NCBI RefSeq assembly: GCF_032854445.1
Contig: NC_088304.1
Span: 16,503,704-16,567,703 of the forward strand
DNA from: Liolophura sinensis
Lineage: Eukaryota; Mollusca; Polyplacophora; Chitonida; Chitonidae
Length of the DNA stretch: 64,000 bases
Reading direction: 5' to 3'
Shown in pieces: positions 49,034-61,000 of the stretch; the first letter of the stretch is position 1, and each line of letters starts with the position of its first letter. The notes beneath the pieces were generated by a model. That model saw nothing but the letters and a program-made list of their open reading frames with translations, did not search any database and was not told where the DNA came from. Position numbers and translations under genes: made by a program.

Positions 49034-52000
49034 ATGTCCTCTTATCAAGGGCTGAGCCGTGCGCAGCTTAGCTTTGACTATTTGCACACAAATTCGTGAG
49101 TAAAGATTTTTTCTTAAATGTGTTTAGAATCACTGTTAAAGGTGAATTTTAGGTAATGTACAGTTATTGAAGCGTAAGAAGGGCTTCAAGCTTTAACTCT
49201 GTTAATCCTACCTGTGCTGTCAGCCAATCAGCATGGATTCTCTGTGTTTATAAACTCTCTGAAAGTTCTATTCAGATGTCTATAATTTGGATGCTCTTGT
49301 TCGTATTTCACTGGCACAAACAAGTTATTTCTGGCCATTATCAGGAATATGACATTATTTATAATGTACAGAAGGAAAGGATTCTTGCTGACAGGGCTGT
49401 ATTATGATTATGCCTGAAGATTACTACCAGTGAAGTGGCACATTGTTTTTTCGGGCTCCACCCACTCATAGAGCTAACAACCATCAAATGTTTAAATTAT
49501 TTCAAGCACAGTATAAAAAGCCCATCAAATATATTATTCATTAATGTAACATAAAATTTGCCCGACTGCATTTTTATCAAAGCTGATTTTTTTTTTCATT
49601 CTTTAATTTGATGAAGTACACTTTTGTTTAAACAGAATTTTTACAAAATGTGTTGAATTCTCTTATCATCTGGTTTTCAGAACAACACATGAATTTTTGT
49701 TTGGGGCCTTAGCTGAACTGCTAGATAATGCAAGGTAAGTTTGGGGCCTTAGCCGAACTGCTAGATAATGCAAGGTAATTTTGGGGCCTTATCTGAACTG
49801 CTAGATAATGCAAGGTAATTTTGGGGCCTTAGCTGAACTGCTAGATAATGCAAGGTAATTTTGGGGCCTTATCTGAACTGCTAGATAATGCAAGGTAATT
49901 TTGGGGCCTTAGCTGAACTGCTAGATAATGCAAGGTAATTTTGGGGCCTTAGCTGAACTGCCAGATAATGCAAGGTAATTTTGGGGCCTTAGCTGAACTG
50001 CTAGATAATGCAAGGTAATTTTGGAGCCTTAGCTGAACTGCTAGAATTTGCAAATTAAAATTGGAGCCTTGGGTGAACTGCTAGATAATGCATGGTAAGT
50101 GTGCAAGACATGTAAAAGATGAGCTGCCGAGACTGCTTAATGTTCACCAAGGTTTTGCAGTTCAGCCAAAAAAATGTATTAGGTTATTGTTATTGGATGA
50201 TGTTTTGATTAGTCTGGTACTTGATAAGAATGTTTTAATTTTCATTGAAGTGAACTGAAAAATGTCAAAGGCCAGCAGAACCAAAGAACTGCTTAATCTA
50301 CTGTACCGCCTTGATATTAGCTGGTCCTTCAGTCATAGAAATGAAAACAAGATAAAGCTATTGTATGATTCGTTTTCATCTAAATATAAAGTTTCTAGTA
50401 GAATCCATGATTGTGCCTCGCCTGTGCAAGGTAAGGTGAGGTACTGTGACAAGTGGAGAAAATGGCAGTGTTGGTGTCCAGTTAAATTTTTTTTCTTTAG
50501 CTCCTATGTTATGCATGGTCTGTCATACATGGATTGAAGGCAAAGCTTTTTTCTTAAGCTTCCTGATCTAAGGAACATATATCAGGTATGGGTGTGTAAA
50601 TGCACATACTCAGATGTAAATTTGACCCTTTATTTAGCACCTGTATAAATGGCTGTCTTACATGAATTAAAGGTTAAGCTTTTTTTAGTTAGCTCCCAAG
50701 TCTAAGATATGGTTTGTAAATGTACATACTCGAATAAAACCTTTTTTGAGCTCATTAGTCAATTTGATTTATTTGATGGCTGTTTTACACCATACTGAAG
50801 AATAGTTCCTAGTGTAAGGTATGGTGTGCAGTCCTTGAAATTTCAAGGGCAATAATTCACCCTGTTCCCATGTGCATTTTCAACTGTATTAGCGGATGAG
50901 CAGATCGTGTGCATGCAAAGACAGTGTGGAACTGCAGGGTTATGAGAATAAGGTTTATATCAATAACGCATAGAAAGTACTTTGCAAATGGGGACCATTC
51001 AGTTTGTAACTGGTGATCCATTGTTTACTAAACCAGTATACTTTTTTACTGATTCTGTTCAGGATTCATTTCATGATCAGAAATAGTCCTTTCACAGGTA
51101 AGCCTGCATAAACCATTCTCCGTAACACTTTTGCGTAACCTTTCTTGCATAACCCTTTTGCGTAAGCTGTGGGTTAAGCAAATAATTTTTATTAAACGAA
51201 CTAAACTAGGGTCTTTCTTTGCATAACCTTTTTTCGGGTTAAATAAATTTGTGAATTTTCAAGGCCTGGTGTGTAAAATATAAGTGAAATATTCCTGTCT
51301 ACGGCATGAAACACCAGTCAGATAAATAAATCTGATGAATAAAAGGTGCTGCTATGAATCCACTCAAACGCCAGTTTGGGAAACTGATCAAGGTAACAAA
51401 ATGTCATGTATGTGCAAATTTTCACTGCCAAATATTCAACCAGACACTTGCTCATTTGCTCATCCAATCATAAAGCTGCAGGGGCCATCCATAATACACA
51501 GATGGCCAAAACAATAATTTTAACCTGTCTTGTTGAGCTAATGGCAAAATCTAACCACGATGTAATTTGAGAATAAGTGGGCTTGAACGTTACACAGTTT
51601 ATGAACCGCTCAATTCATGCCGTAGACGGGAATATTTCACTTATATTTTACACACCAGGCCTCGGAAATTCACAAATTTATTTAACCCGATAAAAGGTTA
51701 TGCAAAGAAAGACCCTAGTTTAGTTCGTTTAATAAAAATTATTTGCTTAACCCACAGCTTACGCAAAAGGGTTATGCAAGAAAGGTTACGCAAAAGTGTT
51801 ACGGAGAATGGTTTATGCAGGCTTACCTGTGAAAGAACTATTTCTGATCATGAAATGAATCCTGAACAGAATCAGTAAAAAAGTATACTGGTTTAGTAAA
51901 CAATGGATCACCAGTTACAAACTGAATGGTCCCCATTTGCAAAACACTTTCTATGCGTTATTGATATAAACCTTATTCTCATAACCCTGCAGTTCCACAC

Positions 52001-55000
52001 TGTCTTTGCATGCACACGATCTGCTCATCCGCTAACACAGTTGAAAATGCACATGGGAACAGGGTGAATTATTGCCCTTGAAATTTCAAGGACTGCACAC
52101 CATACCTTAGACTAGGAACTATTCTTCAGTATGGTGTAAAACAGCCATCAAATAAATCAAATTGACTAATGAGCTCAAAAAAGGGAACTGGTGTTCTCTG
52201 AATACCTTGTTAAGTGATTGTCTGTAAAGGTATGTATGTAAGATCACTGGTGACTGAATTAAGTGTAGGTAAATTTGAGGCATCTTGGGCCAGTGCTTGT
52301 GAACTCTACTGGTCTGGCATAAATCCGACTGCACCCAGAATAGTGGCCCAGTGTTATTTTCAAGCCTTAATAAATTTTTTGGCAAGCAGACTGCTCTTGG
52401 AAAAATATGACAGCACACTGCTCTTTGTCACAGGTTTAAATTCAGAAAACAATGATAGAAGAACAAGTTTCGTAGCATTCTGTATGTAGTACAAATTATA
52501 CATGTAACGGAAATGCAAGAAGTGAAGATGTGGCAAGAGATTCAGGTGTTTTTCAAAATTAATGGGGATGTGATCCATGTCTAATGAATTTATTTGTGCT
52601 GGTATTTGATAATTTCTCCAAAACCATTGTTAAACAGGAATTTTAATCATATTCATATTTTGAATATATTCAAAAAATATTGTCATTATTTAGATGTAAA
52701 ACATGTGTTTTAATGTAAACAACAAATTTACACTTGAATAAATTAATTATATGTGGTTAGGATCCTCATTAAGAGCTTATTTGTGAATGATTATGTGAGA
52801 CTGCCACTAGGAAGATGTGGTCGAAACACGTCTTCATAATGACACATCCCAAATACCCACCATACAAAAGTATTTGCAAATGGCATTTTTTCCTGGAAAA
52901 AAATATTTACAATTTACAGCCTTTGATGTAAAATTTGCATCATTTTTGTTTCTCCTCCTGTGGTATATTTGTCTGCAGTGTGTTTATGGCTTATACTGTA
53001 TTTTACAAAAAAAATTCATTCTTTCTGTTAAACAGAGATGCGTCAGCCACAAAGATCAACATATTCACAGGTAAGATTTTTTTACTGCATTGCACTACTG
53101 GGGATGTATGTATTTATTACTTACTTATTTGATTTTACAGCACACTCAAGAATATTTCACTTATGTTACGGCCGCCAGCATTATGGTGGGAGGGAACCAG
53201 GCAGAGCTCAGAACCCATGACCATCTGCAGGTTGCTGGAAGACCTTTGCACATATGTGCAGAGAGGAAGGCAGCATGAACTGGACCAACTCACAGCAACC
53301 GCATTGGTGGAGGCTTCAGGGTAATTATGCCGCACTGGCATGCTAAAAACCCTCTTGACCACAAAGGCCGCCCAGTACTGGAGATATAATTGTCATTTGA
53401 ATGTTTTGAGTACAGTACACGTAAATATTGAAGGTAATTACTGTATTTGCCATAAATTGTCATCAGACACTCCTTTTGGTGCTGAAACTTTTTCCAGATG
53501 AGTATGATATTATCTTGTCATCCTGACAAAGCTGTTAGAACAGCTACAAGATCTGTGTAATGATTGGTAGAACTCCTAGAATCAAGTGAAACAAATGACT
53601 TACATGGATGGAATTTTAGGTCCGAAAAAATATGCAAATATTATTAGTTATGTTGGTGATGTGAAGATGTTCCATTACTCAGCCCTTCACAGGTCACACA
53701 CTCTACAAGTTATACAATGTTTACACCATGTAGTGTATTATTAGCTATGTCAGTGATGTGAAGATCCTTCCATTACTCAGTCCTTCACAGGTCACACACT
53801 GTACAGGTTGTACAATATTTACACCATGTAGTGTATTATTTATGTCAGTGATGTGAAGATCCTTCCATTACTCAGTCCTTCACAGGTCACACACTGTACA
53901 GGTTGTACAATATTTACACCATGTAGTGTATTATTAGCTATGTCAGTGATGTGAAGATCGTTCAGTTACTCAGTCCTTCATAGGTCACACACTGTACAGG
54001 TTGTACAATATTTACACCATGTAGTGTATTATTAGCTATGTCAGTGATGTGAAGATCCTTCCATTACTCAGTCCTTCACAGGTCACACACTGTACAGGTT
54101 GTACAATATTTACACCATGTAGTGTATTATTAGCTATGTCAGTGATGTGAAGATCCTTCCATTACTCAGTCCTTCACAGGTCACACACTGTACAGGTTGT
54201 ACAATATTTACACCATGTAGTGTATTATTAGCTATGTCAGTGATGTGAAGATCCTTCCATTACTCAGTCCTTCACAGGTCACACACTGTACAGGTTGTAC
54301 AATGTTTACACCATGTAGTGTATTATTTATGTCAGTGATGTGAAGATCCTTCCATTACTCAGTCCTTCACAGGTCACACACTGTACAGGTTGTACAATAT
54401 TTACACCATGTAGTGTATTATTAGCTATGTCAGTGATGTGAAGATCCTTCCATTACTCAGTCCTTCACAGGTCACACACTGTACAGGTTGTACAATATTT
54501 ACACCATGTAGTGTATTATTAGCTATGTCAGTGATGTGAAGATCGTTCAGTTACTCAGTCCTTCACAGGTCACACACTGTACAGGTTGTACAATATTTAC
54601 ACCATGTAGTGTATTATTAGCTATGTCAGTGATGTGAAGATCCTTCCATTACTCAGTCCTTCACAGGTCACACACTCTACAAGTTATACAATATTTACAC
54701 CATGTAGTGTATTATTAGCTATGTCAGTGATGTGAAGATCGTTCAATTACTCAGTCCTTCATAGGTCACACACTGTACAGGTTGTACAATATTTACACCA
54801 TGTAGTGTATTATTAGCTATGTCAGTGGTGTGAAGATCCTTCCATTACTCAGTCCATCACAGGTCACACACTGTACAGGTTGTACAATATTTACACCATG
54901 TAGTGTATTATTAGCTATGTCAGTGATGTGAAGATCCTTCCATTACTCAGTCCTTCACAGGTCACACACTGTACAGGTTGTACAATATTTACACCATGTA

Positions 55001-58000
55001 GTGTATTATTAGCTATGTCAGTGATGTGAAGATCGTTCAGTTACTCAGTCCTTCATAGGTCACACACTGTACAGGTTGTACAATATTTACACCATGTAGT
55101 GTATTATTAGCTATGTCAGTGATGTGAAGATCCTTCCATTACTCAGTCCTTCACAGGTCACACACTGTACAGGTTGTACAATATTTACACCATGTAGTGT
55201 ATTATTAGCTATGTCAGTGATGTGAAGATCCTTCCATTACTCAGTCCTTCACAGGTCACACACTGTACAGGTTGTACAATATTTACACCATGTAGTGTAT
55301 TATTAGTTATGTCAGTGATGTGAAGATCCTTCCATTACTCAGTCCTTCACAGGTCACACACTGTACAGGTTGTACAATATTTACACCATGTAGTGTATTA
55401 TTAGCTATGTCAGTGATGTGAAGATCCTTCAATTACTCAGTCCTTCACAGGTCACACACTGTACAGGTTGTACAATATTTACACCATGTAGTGTATTATT
55501 AGCTGTGTCAGTGATGTGAAGATCCTTCCATTACTCAGTCCTTCACAGGTCACACACTGTACAGGTTGTACAATATTTACACCATGTAGTGTATTATTAG
55601 CTATGTCAGTGATGTGAAGATCCTTCCATTACTCAGTCCTTCACAGGTCACACACTCTACAAGTTATACAATATTTACACCATGTAGTGTATTATTAGCT
55701 ATGTCAGTGATGTGAAGATCCTTCCATTACTCAGTCCTTCACAGGTCACACACTGTACAGGTTGTACAATATTTACACCATGTAGTGTATTATTAGCTAT
55801 GTCAGTGATGTGAAGATCCTTCCATTACTCAGTCCTTCACAGGTCACACACTGTACAGGTTGTACAATATTTACACCATGTAGTGTATTATTAGCTATGT
55901 CAGTGATGTGAAGATCCTTCCATTACTCAGTCCTTCACAGGTCACACACTACAGGTTGTACAATATTTACACCATGTAGTGTATTATTAGCTATGTCAGT
56001 GATGTGAAGATCCTTCCATTACTCAGTCCTTCACAGGTCACACACTGTACAGGTTGTACAATATTTACACCATGTAGTGTATTATTAGCTATGTCAGTGA
56101 TGTGAAGATCCTTCCATTACTCAGTCCTTCACAGGTCACACACTGTACAGGTTGTACAATATTTACACCATGTAGTGTATTATTAGCTGTGTCAGTCATA
56201 TGAAGATCCTTCAATTACTCAGTCCTTCACAGGTCACACACTCTACAGGTTGTACAATATTTACACCATGTGGTGTATTATTTATGTCAGTGGTGTGAAT
56301 ATGCTTCAATTACTCAGTCCTTCACAGGTCACACACTGTACAGGTTGTACAATATTTACACCATGTAGTGTATTATTAGCTATGTCAGTGATGTGAAGAT
56401 CCTTCCATTACTCAGTCCTTCACAGGTCACACACTGTACAGGTTGTACAATATTTACACCATGTGGTGTATTATTTATGTCAGTGGTGTGAATATGCTTC
56501 AATTACTCAGTCCTTCACAGGTCACACACTGTACAGGTTGTACAATATTTACACCATGTAGTGTATTATTAGCTATGTCAGTGATGTGAAGATCCTTCCA
56601 TTACTCAGTCCTTCACAGGTCACACACTGTACAGGTTGTACAATATTTACACCATGTAGTGTATTAGATCATTGCTCTTGTTGATGTCTGTTTGGTCTGA
56701 TTTTAATTAACATATCTGTATAATAAGGGAGTTTGAGTTCAAACTCTTTTATTGCTGGAGCTAAAAGATATCATGTTTTACCATATAACCAGTCAGAAAT
56801 GCTAGGTAATTCATTTTGATTACATCACTCTAACAAAGGTGCTGAAAAAAGTGTCAAATTTAGAATTTATAAAACGAAAACGATGAGTGTTTGTGAAAAT
56901 AACAAGTCCATGAAGGAAAGATGTCATTTGCGCCTCCAGAACACAGCAAGACAGGAAATTAGAAAATTCATTGTCGGCAAAAACTGCCTAACAAGTATTA
57001 TTATGTAGTACTACTTTTTTAACTTTGGGAACAAAAAAGTTTCATCTCAAACTCCCTTCTTAGCAAGTTGGTGGTTTTATTGGGACCATGATGCATTCCT
57101 TAGTTCGTATCGCTTCAGAAGAGTGGTAAGTTTGATACATGTATCTTATCATCTGTTACGGGTCCTCTGTGGCTCAGTTGGTTAACGCGCTAGCGCAGCG
57201 TAATGACCCAGGAGTCTCTCACCAATGCGGTCGCTGTGAGTTGTAGTCCAGCCCATGCCGGCTTCCTCTCCGGCCGTACGTGAGAAGGTCTGCCAGCAAC
57301 ATGCAGAAATATTCTGAAATATTCTTGAGTACGGCGTGAAACACCAATCAAGTAAATAAATAAATATATCTCATCTGTTACATGTATCTGTTCATGAGTT
57401 TTATATGATTAAGCACAGAGACTTGTGTTAAACTCACATTGTGTTTGTCTTCTCTGTCAGAGCCCTGTAAAGAAACCAGAGGTGGTTATTATTTGTGTTT
57501 CCTTGACGATGGAGAGGGCATGGATCCAAGTGAGTAGTCAAGCCTTGTAGCTCACTATATACATGGATATATGTAAATCTTCGACCTCTTCAATCACTAA
57601 AACACTTTTTAAAGTGGAATTTATGCATACAATTATTATGAAAATGACTAAAAATGGGTTTGAAATTTAAAAAATTTCAAAATATTTGTTGCAGAGGCAG
57701 TGGAAAAGGTTGAAGAATGAGGGTTTATCATTGACATAGTGTATATATGTATACACACAGTTATAACCTGATTTTGCGAAGGGTTTTTGGAGCATGACTG
57801 CTTTTTCACCTGCAGAGTACCAATGCTTACATACATGTAACCTAAAACTTTAAAGGCAAAAAAAAAAAATCATTAATGTGAAGTAAATGTCAGATGAAAT
57901 ATCCTTAAATACTGTCTACAAAAAGAGTTCAGCTTATTTATTTAGACTTTTTCAACGCGGTAAAGTGCAGTGGAAACTTTAGATTCGACTGTGGCTTTTT

Positions 58001-61000
58001 CTCACCATATTGTAACCAGTGGCATCACATCAGGGCTTTTTCCACTTAACCCACATTGACTTCTAGATTTCATCATTCTAAATGCATATATATATATATA
58101 GATCTATGAATGCATTCGCTAAATGGATGTTGAAACAAACTATTTCAAGTAAAAGGTATGGATTTATGTCACTGATACCCTTTAGTTCACTGTAGAATAT
58201 GATGTTTTAAAACCATTTTACTCATCTGGAAAAAAATTCTAAAAGCAGCAGATCAACCAGTTCTCCTGGACAGTGTTTCATAGCCCTAATACCGTAGGAG
58301 CAAAATCCGAATGTTACATCTAGATTGTAGATGTGCTTGTCATGTGTCAATGTATTTTGTCGTAGACGAGACGTCTGACATCATAACCTTCGGCAAGTCT
58401 GCCAAGAGAGGCCAGGACTCCCAGAAAATTGGCATGTATGGAAACGGGCTGAAATCGTAAGTAGTTTGCCAGTTCAGAATTTTTCATGTACAGCAAAACA
58501 ACTGATGTATGGTCTTAGGAAATTGGTCTTAGGAAATTGAACACCGCTTGAAATTCTGATTGATCAGTGTCTGGCAGTGTGCCAAGACTGACAAATGTCT
58601 GCGCGTGTAAATGTGTAGACTTTTAGACAGTGTACCCTGTTGGTGGAAGATAAGTGACCCCTAATATGCTTCAGGTATAAAAAACCACTTGTGCAGGAAA
58701 TTTTCTGTCCAGTACTGGAATTGAATTCTGATTCTGATTCGCTTCCCTTCTGCTCACGATCTCATGTAATCACCAATAATGAATTACTGTTGTCCATGAT
58801 GGTCTTCCACCAATGAAATCCCCTTAGCGGTCATGTGACCCACCGGCTGGCTGTGAACTTGATAACAGACATGCGCAGCTGGCAGTTCTGGGAGCCTCTG
58901 CAGGTAACAGCCCCACCCTGCCGTGTTGGTCTAGCCGAACAGTATGGGTGTAGAGCGCTAGCCTGTTAACCAAATATAAAGGATGTTTTCATACAAACAA
59001 TTAATAATCAAGAGCTAGATTGTGAGACCAATAGGAGAAAGGTATATAAACTTGTGATTGAAACTTGTTCAAGTCCAGCTCATGCTGGCTTTCTCTTTGG
59101 CCGGGGCCCGGATAGCACAGTTGGTAGAGCGTCCGCTTGGGGAGCGGTAGATCTGGGATCAATCCTAGGTCAAGTCACACCTAAGACTTTGAAAGAGGAA
59201 GTTGTAACTTCCTCGCTTGGTGACGACTGGTTGACCCGTATCAGTATAATGGCTCGGGCGGGGCGGCTTACTTACCTTTGGTAAGTCGTCTCAGTGAAGC
59301 AGCACTAGATAAAAGAGCGGTGGAAATCTGTCCTGCTACAAGGAGGCATATTACATACACCCTTGCGTCGTCATATGACTGAAAAATTGTTGAGCACGAC
59401 GTTAAACCCCAAGCACTCACTCGCTCACTCTCTCTGGCCATATGAGGGAAGGTCTGTCAACAACCTGCAGATGGTCGTGGGTTTACCGTGAGATTTGCAC
59501 CGATTTCATCTCACCATAACGTTGGTCACCGTTGAAGATGTGAAATATTCTTGAGTGCGGCGTAAAACACCAATCAAATAAATAAATAACTTCTGACTTT
59601 GTTAGATTCACCTGCTATCAGTATAAACCTTATGAAGTAGGTGATTCTAATAGTGCCTTGGTAAACCTCAACTTGCCGTGGTAAATTGGTTTCTTCCCAT
59701 TTTTTTTTTCGCTGTCGCTATTTTTCTTATTTGTTAGGGCTGAGCAGGTGTTTTTAAAGGTGATCACAGGGTCTGTAGCAGCCTGTGGCCTTTCTGTCTG
59801 AGGCACACTCATGATAGATTGCGTTACCAGTCAAACATTGCCATAGATCATGACACTTGGAAGTAATTGCCATTGTCCATTAATATCCACAGTCTTACCT
59901 TGACCAGTTTTGTTTGAGTCAAATAAGCATGAGTAATTCAGAAACAAATAAAAATGTTGTCTTTTTGATTTTTCTTCCAGTGGCTCCATGAGGATAGGTA
60001 ATGACTTGATGCTGTTCACAAAGAAAGGTCCCACCATGACCTGTTTGTTTCTCTCAAGGTCATTTCATGAGGAGGAGAACATAGATGAGGTAGATTGTCT
60101 AGTGCAGAGTATACTAGTTATAATGTTAATACGTATTTATCTTCATGTTATAGTTGAGCTGTAGATCCAGAGTCAGTCCTGGGTCGAGTTACACCTAAGA
60201 CTTTAAAAGAGGAAGTTGTAACTTCCTCGCTTAGCGTACAGCATGAAGGGGATAGTGCAACGACTGATTGACCCGTATCAGTATAATGGCTCGGGCGGGG
60301 CGGCTTGCTTGCCTGCCTTCAGTAAGGTGCCTGAGTGAACCAGCACTAGATAAAAGGGCGTTGGAAATCCGTCCTGCAACAAAGAAGCACATTACATGCA
60401 CTCTAAGGATTCCTTTATTGTCATATGACTGAAAAATTGTTAAGTATGACGTTAAAGTCCAAGCACTCACTCAGCCATGTTATAGTTAACTCTTTTCCAG
60501 TAATGCTTTAAAGAAATTTTTTGGCTAAAGTGCATCATTTTGAGCTTTTACATTTGAAGCAGTTAAATCTTCGCAGTCTTTGGCGTTTTCAGCAAAGTGT
60601 TAAATAAAATCTATTTGCCATCACGTTGCCACAATTACAAATATCTGTATAAATTGTATTAAAATGAAATGTCTTTGTATCACAGGTGATTGTTCCAATT
60701 CCCTCTTTTGAAACTGCAACAAACAGGCCTCTGGCCAAAGGTGCTAATCAAATAGAAAAGGTAGGAGTAATGTGTGTCTGCATTCATAACTCTTGTGTGT
60801 CATTCGAATTATTTCGTGATAAAAGTCCTCAAAAAGCAAAAAGGGGGTATAAGTACTGGAAGAATTGTGGTGGAAGTCCTCATAAAGCATGGAAATGGTA
60901 TAAGTAGTGGAAAAATTGTGATGGAAGTCCTCATAAAGCATGAAAGTGGTATAAGTACTGGAAGAATTGTGATGGAAGTCCTCGTAAAGCATGGAAGTGG

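Noticed and set aside
51567-51878. 103-codon frame near the inverted repeat
   Set aside because: It lies mostly within the right arm of the inverted repeat, shows no family similarity or exon boundaries, and falls in a MORC2 intron.
53636-56668. CRISPR-like array
   Set aside because: Repeats are head-to-tail 98-bp units with no unique spacers, in an animal intron.
57161-57240. tRNA gene (A-box GTGGCTCAGTTGG)
   Set aside because: It is the tRNA-derived head of a SINE; no cloverleaf acceptor pairing or 3' end follows, and the same head recurs in other copies. The same applies to 26371, 34707 and 59103.
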